64,000 bases of DNA from Zygnema cylindricum (Eukaryota > Streptophyta > Zygnematophyceae > Zygnematales > Zygnemataceae), in contig JBBHKE010002909.1 of NCBI GenBank assembly GCA_037447655.1, positions 165,671 through 229,670 of the forward strand. The letters are read 5' to 3'. Numbering within the stretch: position 1 is the stretch's first letter; the number at the start of each line of letters is the position of its first letter. The notes under the pieces were generated by a model. It saw only the letters and a list, made by a program, of their open reading frames with translations. It ran no database searches and was not told the DNA's origin. The position numbers and the translations under genes were made by a program. Shown piece after piece: positions 52,531 to 62,560 of the stretch.

Positions 52531-53850
52531 CTGGATTATAGATTCAGGTGCCTCCATGCACATGTGTAAGGATAGGCACATGTTCACTAAGATAAGAAAG
52601 ATTCCCACCGTAGAGATAGAGTACGGGGATGGGAGGATAGTCACCACTACTCTTGTAGGATCGGTAGATTTGAAAGTGTTAGTAGAAGGAAAGACATCCA
52701 TATTAACATTCTTCGATGTATTGTTTATTCCGGAGCTGAACAAAAACCTTATCTCAACATCTGTATTAGTGATAAGGGTTTTTTCACTACCAGTAGGGAA
52801 GGAGTCTTTACTGCTAGTTTTGAGGAGGATGTCTATTTCATTGCTGAGAAAGGTAGCCATGGGATGTTTAGGCTGATCTTAAGTAATGAAACGAAGAAAC
52901 TTTATTAAAGTGGTGTTCATGAAATTATGATGTGGCATAAGAGGCTTGGGCATGTGAATCTAGATAAGTTAAGAGAGATGAAAAAGATGGGTGTGGTGGA
53001 AGGGATTCAGTTCAGTGAGAGTGATGATATAAGTGATTGTAGTGGATGTGCTCAAGGTAAAGCACACAAATTACCCTTTCCTAAAACAGCCACCTATAAG
53101 GGAGAAAAAAATTCTAGATCTAGTACACACAGATATTTGGGGACCAGCTAGAGTGCCCTTACCGGGGGGGAAGAGATTTATGATGACTATGATTGATGAT
53201 TGGTCTCCGTATTCCCGGGTGTATTTTTTGAAAAACAAGTCAGAAGCTCAGGATTGTTTTAGACAATATAAAGCATGGAGCGAAAAACTCCATGAAAATC
53301 CAATCAAGAGAGTTAGTAGTGACAATGGTGGAGAGTATACTTCTAACCAGTTTGAGGATTTTCTGAGGGAGGATGGGGTCCAACACCAAAAGACAGTTCC
53401 AGAAAACCCGGAACAGAATGGGGTAGCAGAAATGTTAAATAGAACACTAAGTGATAGTGCTAGAAGTATGTTGTCGGATAAGAAGATAGGAAGAAGGTTT
53501 TGGGCAGAAGCAATAAACTGTGCTAATTACCTCAAAAATAGTGTTCTTACTTCAACTATAAAAGATCAAACACCTTATGAGAGATGGACAGGCCGGAAAC
53601 TAGACTTATCTCACTTAAAGGTTTTCGGCAGTCAAGTATTCAGTCTAGATACAGATCGGTCTAATTAGAAGCTAGATCCTAAAGGAAAACCGGGATACTT
53701 ATAAGGATATGATGAGGATGTTAAAGGGTATAGAGTTTATGATCTAAAAAAGGAAGATATAATCTTAGTAAAACATCTAGTAGTTATGGATGAAGGAAAG
53801 TCTGTGGATCCCTTCAAATATACAAAGTCAGTAAAAATCAGATTTGAGTG
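52531..53850 (+). pseudogene. Copia-6 protease and integrase
   Basis: SWIIDSGASMHMCKDRHMF protease near 52531-52590 with intact DSGA. MMWHKRLGHVNLDKL near 52927 and CSGCAQGKAHKLPFPKT near 53040. Integrase DLVHTDIWGPAR, SSDNGGEYTSNQFEDF and NPEQNGVAEMLNRTL contain the D, D and E. C-terminal VFGSQVFSLDTD ends at a TAG at about 53666. Frameshifts near 52780 and 53110. Confidence 0.9.
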
Positions 53851-55740
53851 AGAATATTCCGATGACTTTGAGCTCCCTAACTATCCGGGTTTTAGAGAAG
53901 ATGACATTCTTGCAGATACAAATCAGACCGAAAAGAACTCGGCTGTGGAAACTCTAGTGACAACTCTACCTGAAGCGGAAGACCCGGTGGAAATTGATTC
54001 GGAATCAAGGGATAAGGGAGAAGCCGAGTTTGTTCGAAAGAATCCACGAGAACAATCTATTCCGGCCTCAGATTTTGAGGGGGGAAGGAGAAGTAGCAAA
54101 AGATTGTAAGAAAAATAGGTTAATAACAAGGTAACTAAACTATCTCATCAAGATGAACCTCAAACTTATGGAGAGGCGATGACTTGTCCAGAAAAAAATC
54201 GGTGGAAGACAGCCATCAATTAGGAGATGGCCTCAATTATGGCAGCCGATACTTGGGAGCTGGTGGATTGTCCACCTAACCGAAAACTAATCGGTTATAA
54301 GTGGGTTTTCAAATTAAAACTGAACCCAGATAACACGATCGAGCGCTACAAGGCCCGATTAGTGGCAAAGGGATTTACACAAAAAGAGGGAATTGACTAC
54401 GAGGAAACCTTTGCCCCGGTGGTTAGATTTCCCTCCGTCCGCATACTTCTGAGCTTGGCTGCAGCGGAAGACATGGAAGTGCACCAGATGGACATCAAGA
54501 CAACCTTTTTGCATGGAGAATTGGAAGAGGAGATCTTCAAGCGACAAACCAAAGGGTTTGTGGAGGAAGGAGAGGAGAGTAAGGTATGCCGGCTGATTAA
54601 ATCTCTTTATGGTTTAAAACAAGCGCCTTGACACTAGAATAAGAAGCTTGATGAGTTTCTTACCAGTCTGAGATATATCCGGATCAGCTCAGATCACTCA
54701 ATCTATGTTTTTGAAGATGAGGAAGGTGTTATATTTATTGCAATTTATGTTGATGATTTGCTTGTTTTAAGTAAATCAATGAAAAAAATTAATAAACTGA
54801 AAACCGATCTTAATGGGAGATTTGAAATAAAGGATATGGGGGAAGCAAAATATTTTTTTGGGGATTCAAGTAGAAAGAGACCGAGAAAGAAAGATTAGAA
54901 GATTGACTCAAAAAGAAACAATGGGGAACATGTTGGAAAAATTTCAGATGGATAAAGCTAATAGTTGTACAACTTCAATAGAGTTAAAAAACGGAAGTGA
55001 GGGGAGTGAGGAAGAAGGAGTCATAGTCTTAGACATGGAATTAAGTCCTGAAGAACATAAGTTCATGTAGACTATTCCTTATAGATAAGTAGAGGGAAGC
55101 CTAATCTACTTTATGAATTGTACCCGACCGGATTTAGCTGCAGAGGTAGGAGTGCTGGCTAGAAGTCTAAATGCTCCAACTAAGAAGGATTGGGAGGCAG
55201 CTAAGAGAGTCCTTAGATATTGATAGGAACTAGGGATCTATGGTTGCATTTGGGGGGGAGAATACTGACATCACTACTTGGAGTGATTCCAGTTATGGTG
55301 ATGCTCCGACGAGGAGATGCACTTCTGGATATGTATTATATGTGGGTGATTTGGCTTGCTGTTGGAGTAGCAAACAGCAAAAGGTTATTGCTCAGTCCAC
55401 CGTGGAGGCTGAATATATGGCCTCTTGCTCTGTTGTAAAAGAATTGATGTGGGTCAAGTCTTTGCTTGGTGAGTTTGGGCATCTTAAGAGTGGTGTGCAA
55501 AAAATATTTTGTGATAATCAAGCAGCAAATGCTATTTCTGCCAATCCTAAACATCATTTTAAAGCCAAACATATGGACATTAGACTCAGCTTTGTTAGAG
55601 AGAAAGTAGAAAATAAAATAATCATTTTAGAGTACCGACCAGATAGTGAGATGGTAGCTGATATGATGACCAAACCTTTGCCTTCCCCTAAGCTAATTTT
55701 CTGCAGGGAGAAGTGTGGTCTGAAATTAAAGATTGACTAG
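53851..55740 (+). pseudogene. Copia-6 linker, reverse transcriptase and RNase H
   Basis: RT 54227-54631 (WELVDCPPNRKLIGYKWVFKLK, KEGIDYEETFAPVVRF, MDIKTTFLHGELEEEIF, SLYGLKQAP then TGA), YVDDLLVLSKS near 54749, and a frameshift at 54858. RNase H 55240-55740: WSDSSYGDAPTRRCTSGYVLYV, QSTVEAEYMASCS, FCDNQAANAISANPKHHFKAKHMDIRLSF, ending in LKLKID and TAG next to the polypurine tract. The preceding linker carries the FEGGRRSSKRL block near 54075. Confidence 0.9.
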
Positions 55741-55753
55741 AAAATCAGGGGAG

Positions 55754-56802
55754 TGTAGAAATTAATGGTTTTAAAGTATTTTCTAGGTCTGAATAGAAAT
55801 AAAGAAGCCGAGGCAGTCTACCTCTAACTTCTCTCTCCAAACTCTCAAACTTGTCGCAGTCACTGAGAAATTGGAGAGGAAGCTAGAGCCATGGCTACCT
55901 AGGCTATCCTGAGGTTTCCGGGATATTTATACTAGTTAGGGAGGAGATTATTTACAAAAAGTATATGCCGGCCACAGGATTTGATCCTAGTACCTGCCGG
56001 CCGACAGATTGTAGATATCCGGTAGCCTTAGCTGTTAGGTCTAGAAGTAGTCTTACGTGATATATAGTACGATAATTAATTAAACATTAATTAGTAGGAA
56101 AAATCATTTAACTATAACTGCTAGCGTGATACATAGATCTGGTATGTAAAAGTACGAATTGCGGTACGGATAAAGAATAAATACCACACATAGATTTCTT
56201 AAGGGAAACAAATACCGCACATGTATTTATTACGGCTACGATCAAATAAAAGTTTAATCGGACGGCCAGAATTAGCGTCGAGATCGCGGAAGAAGAATTT
56301 GGCGGTTTGTGGGCATCGCCACATCGTATGACACGTGGCGATGTCACATAGGAGCGCGGCATCTTCGAGGATTAAAGGAGCAAATCCGGACATACCACGT
56401 GTCGACATTTAGGGCATGTCGTACAGTGTCCGTACATAAAGTACACCGACAGCTGTACTTTTGTGTACGGAACTGTAATCTGATTGGTTCTGTATATCAG
56501 TAGATAGAGTCTGTGAGAGAGATAGGACTTAGAAAAATTAGAAGATAGGACCCTCTCTCCTAGAGAGCTTCTGTACAAAAGGTTAACTTTGACCCTCCAT
56601 AACTTACTGCTCAGGGGAGCAAATTCAAAGATTCTTTTTGCTATCGACTCAGGGGAGTCTTGTCTTCACAGGGTAAAGTTGGTAGAGTTTTTGTCTGTCA
56701 CGGTGGCAGTTCTTTTTGGCGAAACACAAAGGGGTCAGGGTTATCCTAGAGGCTTCTTGAAAGCTGTCCACTCTGAGGACTTATGGAGGTCTCAGAGTTT
56801 CA
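55754..56802 (+). repeat. Copia-6 3' LTR
   Basis: 1049 bp. Best copy for reading LTR signals: hairpin CTCTCTCC/TAGAGAG at 56553-56567, hairpin GCTCAGGGGAGC at 56609-56620, hairpin GACTCAGGGGAGTC at 56646-56659. Confidence 0.92.
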
Positions 56803-56807
56803 ATAGG

Positions 56808-57230
56808 ACTTAGAAAATTTTGGGTAGGTAGCTGCCTCTCCTAGAGAGCACCATGTATAAATGGCAAACTTTGGCCAGCCATAACGATCAATTTACTTGA
56901 ACATTTTCAGTGATTGTTTTTGCTGCGGACTCAAGGGAGTCCACGCTACAAAGGGGTGTAGTCAGTCAGAGTTTTTGCTTGCTAGGGTGGCAATATTTCT
57001 AAGGAAAAGTCAAAGTGGGTGAATGTGTCCAAAACTCATATTCTAACTTTGCATTCTGTGGTGGAACTGAGCACACAGAAAGTCTTATTTCACAGGGGTG
57101 AAGCTATAATGGGTTTGTGATTGTCAAAGGGTCAGTCATTTGGGTTTATATCAACTTGGAGTCGGCACTATCTAGATAAGCTTCTTTTGGATGTGCGATT
57201 TCTGTGGGCAATGGAGCACACAGAGTTTCA
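56808..57230 (+). repeat. Copia-7 5' LTR, right part
   Basis: Resumes after the Copia-6 duplication. Contains ATGTATAAATG (TATA-like) at about 56851-56861 and GACTCAAGGGAGTCC at 56927-56941. Ends CAGAGTTTCA at 57230, followed by the primer site GGTTATGAGCCCACC (one mismatch to the family). Confidence 0.88.
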
Positions 57231-58355
57231 GGTTATGAGCCCACCATCTAGGGTGCCTAAATTTGATGGAACATGCTTCACTTATTGGGGATTTATGATG
57301 GAGGGATTGCTTTTCGAGAAGCACTTATGGGGAAATGCTTCAGGACAAGTGAGGTGTCCTCCACCGGGCTTTGGAGGAAATCACTATCGGAATCATCTGG
57401 GTCTGCCGAGAAAATCAACCGGAGTGTAGATGCAAAGGAAGGTGAAGGGAAAATCATTGCCATGGAAAGGGAAAAATGGGAAAAGGGAAAAGGAACACCG
57501 ATGGTGAGGGGAGCTAAGCTCTCGACTATGGTTCCATTTGTGGGGATTAAAACTGAAGAAAATGACAGAAAAATATGGGAATACAAAAACACTATAGCAA
57601 AACATCAAATACTTAGATATGTGTCTAAGTCCATAGCTATCACTGTTTTAAATCTAACGAAGTCTTCAGAGATATGGGAAGCACTAAGTCAAATTTATAA
57701 GAGTGAGACTATTCAGAGGCAACAATTAGTAAAACAAGAAAACGATGCATGTGTTTATAAAGGCGGTAGAATGATAGAATTTTGCAATGATATTGCTGCT
57801 CTATATGTTGAGCTTGCTAGTGCGGGATATGTAGAATCTGAGGAGAGGAAGATTAATACACTACTTATGAAACTCCCAGATGAGTACGAAAACATCATTT
57901 GTCCTATGCAGGCAATGGACGGCTCCTCGTGGACTTGGAGCTTTACCCTCAGGATAATCCTTGTGAGGGAAAGCACTTTGGAGCTTCGTAGGGGAAGTGA
58001 CAGGGTGAATGCATTTACAGCTGGTGGTGATTGTCGGAAGCGTGATGAGAGGAATGGTGGTGACGAGCGGAAGCGTGATGAGAGGAAGAAAGACAAAGGT
58101 AAACCTTATCGGAACTTTGGTGGAAAAAGAGGGAGTGGAAAAGACACGGGAGCTTTGAAAAAATGGGTTTGCTTCTTTTGTAGGGAACCGGGTCATTATA
58201 TGGAGGAATGCCGTTGTTTAGAAAAACTTAGAAGTTGGAATGTGGACGAGGAGGAAAAAGGGGAAGAGGAGAAAGAGGATGAAGATTTTTTAGAGCTTCT
58301 CCGGATTAGTAGTATGGGGAAGAGAGAAAAGCACACAGAAATTCCACGAAAGTAA
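57211..58355 (+). pseudogene. Copia-7 gag
   Basis: ATG at 57211, MEHTEFQVMSPPSRVPKFDGTCFTYWGFMMEGLLFEKHLWGN; one frameshift near 57380, then 320 open codons. These cover KHQILRYVSKSIAITVLNLTKSSEIWEALSQIYKSETIQ, a coiled FCNDIAALYVELAS segment, LLMKLPDEYENIICPMQ, a striking KRDERNGGDERKRDERKKDKGK basic repeat, CFFCREPGHYMEEC zinc knuckle at about 58170, and an acidic EEEKGEEEKEDEDFLEL stretch. It ends at TAA in the HTEIPRK* block that precedes protease in the others. This is the only substantial gene left in the element, and its basic repeat differs from the sister gags. Confidence 0.9.
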
Positions 58356-59195
58356 CAGTGTGCTTTTGGAGGTATAAGGGAAGTAAAGAGAGAGGAGGTA
58401 CCTGAGGATGTCGAGGAGTATAGAGTGTATGACTTAGAAATGAGAAAGTCAGATCTAGGATTCATAAGTGAAAACGGGAAAGAAAAAATTAATGAGAATT
58501 ATTTTATAGATAATAGGGAAACATAAAACTGGTCGGAAAGGGAGACGTCAACGGATTCTGAGGAAAGGGGAGAAGTGAAACTTGAAGAGGTTTTAAAGGA
58601 TAGGGGAGAAGAGAAATATTTGATTAAAGGTTTAGGGGAGAAGAAATATTTATTGGGAATTAAATTAGAAAGTGATGGTGGAAAAAATTCCATGGGAGAG
58701 AGTGAGGGAAGTTCAGAAAATGGGGTAATCATCATGGATAAAAATATGAGTACAAAAGATGTAGATCTTATGAGGAACTTAGTGGGGACTAGTGTTTTTT
58801 GGGAAAATTTGGGGTGGATTGATTTGACATCACTACTTGGTGTGATGTCGCTTGTGAAAATGTGCCTGTAAAAGGGTTATCATCCAGGTATGTGTTGCAC
58901 GATGGGAATGGGGCTGACTGTTGGAAATGCAAAAGGGAAAGTAGATTCTGGTTGGATAAAAAAGGGAGGAGATGGATAAAATCTTTGATCAGATTTATGA
59001 TAAGTGGGGTGCTAAATGAAATGTGTGATGCAATTTTTATTTCAGTTCATCTAATGCATTGTTTTAAAGACGAGAGTATTTTTCTTAAGTTTTATAAAAG
59101 GAAAAGGGAAAAAAAAAAAAAAAGGAATTAGGGGAAGGAGTGTTTTTTATTTGTTTGTAAGAGTTGAAAAGAAGTAGACTAGAAAATAAGGGGAG
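58356..59195 (+). pseudogene. Copia-7 deleted pol remnant and polypurine tract
   Basis: About 800 bp. Short pieces recall the family: AFGGIREV after gag, a VYDL/EYRVYDL integrase C-terminal scrap near 58425, KYLLGIKLESD and GVIIMDKNMSTKDVDLM (RT tail) near 58640-58770, and SSRYVLHDGNGADCWKCK (RNase H) near 58880. No catalytic core remains. A run of 13 A occurs near 59108. The polypurine tract AAAATAAGGGGAG is at 59183-59195. Confidence 0.8.
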
Positions 59196-59889
59196 TGTTG
59201 ATATTTGAGTATTTTCTAGGTCTTTATAGAAAAAGAGCAAAGGCAGTCTGTCCCTGACTCCCTTCTCCAAGCCCCCACACTTGTTGTAGTCACTGAAGGC
59301 TGGATAGGGAGCTAGAGCCATGGCTGCCTAAGCTCTCTAGAGAAGACAGGGAGTAAATTAGGTAGACTTACCAAAAGTTAGTTGACGGACCCAGGAATTG
59401 ATCCTGGTACCTGCCGTCCGTCAATTCGCATTAGCCGTTAGCTCTAGCCGTTAAGTCTAGGACACATATTACGATATATAGGGTTTAATAAATATATAAA
59501 TTGTTACATGTAGATTAATTCGTTTAACGGCGAATAGATACTTAGTACATAGATACAGTTTGATTTAGTACGAAGTACGGTATGGGGACAGAACGGATAC
59601 CGCGCATTTGTTTCGATAGCGAAACAAATACCGCGCGTCGAATTTCAGCGGCTAGGATTATAGCCGGTTTTGATCGGACGGCCGCGATAGGCGCCGCGAT
59701 CACGGAAAAGGCACTTTTGGCGTTTTACCGTCTTTGCCACGTCAGATGACACGTGGCGTGATAACATTGGATTACGGGGATTTCGGAGATTACAGGAACT
59801 AATCCTGATTTGACACGTGTCGACATTTTGGCCATGTCGTATAATGGTTGTACAGAAAGTACACGGCACCTGTACTTTTCTGTACGACA
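59196..59889 (+). repeat. Copia-7 3' LTR, left part
   Basis: TGTTGATATTTGAG onward, matching 49669-50360. Contains the hairpin TGACGGAC-CCAGG / CCTGG-(8 nt)-GTCCGTCA at 59383-59423 and the inverted repeat at 59850-59885. Interrupted at 59890 by Copia-8. Confidence 0.9.
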
Positions 59890-60894
59890 TGCAATTATGT
59901 GTCCCCCATTAGACCACAGAATACAGGAAGCCTCTAGATAGTATTTAACTAACCCACTTGAAGCCACAACCATTGCTGCCCAAGAAGGCAAACTGACAAT
60001 TTGACTACACCCCTGTGTAGCCTGGACTCCCCTGAGTCCGTAGCAAAAAGAATCACTGAAAACGGCCAACCAACCGATAAGTTATGAGGCGGCAAAAATG
60101 CCAATTTATACAAGGCTCTCTTAGAGAGAGAGGTGTCTATTCTACCAAAATTTCCTAAGTCCTAAATCTCTCTCACAACCCCTATCTACTAAAGTACAAA
60201 CCAATCATATTATTGTAAAGTACAGAAAGGTACTACGGCCAATGTCCTTTCTGTACGGCCGGTGTACGACAAGGCTACTGAGTGGACGCGTGTCATTTTT
60301 CCACTCGTTCGTATATTCTCCCAAATTCTCGCGACCGAATGTCGTCTTTCCACGCGGCGCCACGTCATGCCACGTCCATAAAATCCAAAGTGACCATTCC
60401 GCGATCTCGGCGATGACGTGTGCCGTCGGATTAAATCGGACATTAAATGTTGACCGTTTAAAACAAATGTCCGTTTCATTTGTTTCGTGCGAAAGGACGT
60501 TCGCACTAAACCTTAACAAGTTCTATGTTCGTTTCGTCCATATTTCAGTTAAATCATTTCAGTGTAATACAATAGTTTAAATATAAATGAAACCCTATAT
60601 CATCTAACGGACTTCTACGTAGACTGGTTAGAGCTAACAGCTACGCCGCGCTCTACCGGTCGGGGGTTCGAGTCCTGTCGAACTCAACCTTTTGTTGAGA
60701 GTGACTTAAGTCACTCTTTAGTCCTTCCTATGGAGCTGAGGCAGCCATGGCTCCATCGCTCTCTCTCTCCTTCGTGACTACAACAAGTAGGGTGGAAAGA
60801 GAGAAGAGATGGAGGCAAGCTGCCATCATTTTCTATATATGTTTTCGCTAATTTATTTTAGACCTAGAAAATACAAAAACTACTTATTTCAACA
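59890..60894 (-). repeat. Copia-8 3' LTR
   Basis: 1005 bp, TGCAATTATGTGTCC to TTTCAACA on the plus strand. Retains a gag start region (complement of ATGGGGGACACATAATTGCA). Plus-strand B-box-like GGTTCGAGTCC at 60665-60675. Confidence 0.9.
60619..60683 (+). other. tRNA-like segment in the Copia-8 LTR (antisense to the element)
   Basis: TAGACTGGTTAGAGCTAAC resembles a D-arm/A-box, and GGTTCGAGTCC at 60665-60675 equals the pol III B-box consensus GGTTCGANTCC. Equivalent, more diverged segments are at 22147-22212, 40681-40750, 45918-45990 and 16000-16065 (plus strand) and inverted in plus-strand elements (14360-14420, 27985-28050). It does not fold as a full cloverleaf, so it is not called a tRNA gene. 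Confidence 0.45.
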
Positions 60895-60907
60895 CTCCCC
60901 TTATTTT

Positions 60908-61855
60908 CTAGACTATTTTTAATTTTTCTTTTAATCCACATTTTTCCTTACAGTATTTTAACTTTGGTGAGGGCACAAGTTTGGTCATCATGTCCGCTAC
61001 CATTTCCTCATCAGATCTATATACAAGATTCACTATTTTATTCTCACCTTTTTCTCTTACAAAACTTAATCTTATGTCCATATGTTTAGCCTTAAAATGA
61101 TGTTTTGGATTGGCTGCAATTGCTATGGCCGCTTGATTATCACAAAACACTTCATGCACTCCCTCCTTCATATACCCCAGTTCTTGCAGCAAGGACTTGA
61201 CCCACATCAACTCTTTCACAGCAGAACAAGAGGCCATGTATTCAGCCTCCATAGTGGACTGAGCAACCACCTTTTGTTGCTTACTGCTCCAACAGCATGC
61301 ACCTTCCCCAACATACAACACATACCCAGAAGTGCATCGTCTCATAGGTGCGTCCCTATAACTAGCATCACTCCAAGTAGTGATGTCAGTGTGCTCCCCT
61401 CCCAAATGCAACCATAACTCTCTGGTTCCTACCAGATATCTCATGACTCTCTTGGCTGCCTCCCAATCCCTCTTTCTAGGATCATTAAGACTCCTACTGA
61501 GTACCCCAACTGCTGCCGCTATGTCCGGCCTGGTACAATTCATAAAATAGATTAAACTCCCTACGACCTGTCTATAAGGGATAGTCTTCATAAACTCTCT
61601 CTCTTCTGTACTCATTTGATCTTCTAAGATCATCACTCCTCCTTCTACACTCCCATCACTTACTTTTTTCAAGTCCATGGGAGTAGTACAACTGTTTGCA
61701 TTTTCCATATGGAATTTCTCAAGCATATTACCTATTGCTTCTTTTTGAGTAAGTCTGATAACCTTCTTCCCCCTATCTCTCTCCATTTGAATCGCCAAAA
61801 TATATTTTGCCTCCCCTAAATCCTTCATATCAAATCTGCTTCTAAGATATGTTTT
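60908..61855 (-). pseudogene. Copia-8 RT C-terminus and RNase H
   Basis: 306-codon block: MKDLGEAKYILAIQMERDRGKKVIRLTQKEAIGNMLEKFHMENANSC, PYRQVVGSLIYFMNCTRPDIAAAVGVLSRSL, WSDASYRDAPMRRCTSGYVLYVGEGACCWSSKQQKVVAQSTMEAEYMASCSAVKELMWVKSLL, FCDNQAAIAIAANPKHHFKAKHMDIRLSF. RNase H catalytic residues present. Ends KLKIV then stop, 13 bp from the LTR. Confidence 0.92.
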
Positions 61856-62560
61856 TTACTTATTGATCTTTTCCAAGGATTTACTCAACACCAGCAGATC
61901 ATCCACATAAATTGCAATAAAAATGACACCATTCTCATCTTCAAACATATAGATAGAATGGTCAGAGCTGATACGGATGTATCCCAAACTGGTAAGAAAC
62001 TCATCTAGTTTCTTATTCCACTGTCGCGGAGCCTGCTTCAGTCCATATAAGGATTTTATGAGCCTGCAGATTTTGCTCTCTTCTCCTTCTTCCACGAACC
62101 CCTCGGGTTGTCTCATGAAAATTTCTTCCTTTAACTCACCATTAAGAAACGCAGTCTTAATGTCCATCTGGTGGATTTCCATGTCTTCGCTGCTGCCAGG
62201 CTGAGGAGAATCCTTACTGATGGGAACCGAACAACTGGAGCAAAGGTCTCCTCATAGTCAATCCCCTCCTTCTGGGTGAACCCCTTCGCTACCAATCGAG
62301 CCTTATACCTCTCAATTGTATTATCTGGGTTCAGTTTTAGTTTAAATACCCATTTACACCCAATAGGTTTTCTGTGTAAAGGACAATCTGCTAGTTCCCA
62401 AGTATTTGCTTCCATGATAGAAGCCATCTCATCATTTATAGCTCTAATCCATCTTTCTTTCTCTAGACCATTCACTTCCTCCGAGTAAGACAGAGGCTCA
62501 TTAGGGTGAGATAGCTTAGTTACCTTATTAGCGGCTTGTTTTTCCTGTAATCTTTTGCTG
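61856..62560 (-). pseudogene. Copia-8 reverse transcriptase N-terminal two-thirds
   Basis: 62131-62475 and 61856-62182 overlap in different frames (one frameshift near 62190). WELADCPLHRKPIGCKWVFKLK, KEGIDYEETFAPVVRF, MDIKTAFLNGELKEEIFM, SLYGLKQAPRQWNKKLDEFL and YVDDLLVLSKSLEKINK followed by TAG. YVDD intact. Confidence 0.92.

Larger units (their letters stand above)
50391..56802 (+). mobile_element. Copia-6: complete Ty1/copia element
   Basis: 5' LTR 50391-51403 (1013 bp), gag-pol 51384-55740, polypurine tract AAAATCAGGGGAG at 55741-55753, 3' LTR 55754-56802 (1049 bp). Target duplication ATAGG at 50386-50390 and 56803-56807. The 36-bp length difference is a deletion in the 5' LTR of the CTCTC/GAGAG hairpin and adjacent TATA-like region, so this copy may also have lost promoter function. 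About ten stops or frameshifts in coding. Confidence 0.95.
49669..59889 (+). mobile_element. Copia-7: internally deleted, gag-retaining copia element
   Basis: 5' LTR 49669-50390 plus 56808-57230 (about 1145 bp), gag 57211-58355, short degraded remnant to 59182, polypurine tract, and 3' LTR from 59196, which is cut by Copia-8 at 59889 and should continue off-window. Protease, integrase and RT are deleted, so it would depend on enzymes of a relative. Its left 5-bp flank is CTAAT. Confidence 0.9.

Noticed and set aside
60619-60683. Candidate functional tRNA gene
   Set aside because: The B-box is perfect but the acceptor and anticodon stems do not form a cloverleaf, and the same segment recurs in all LTRs of the family.
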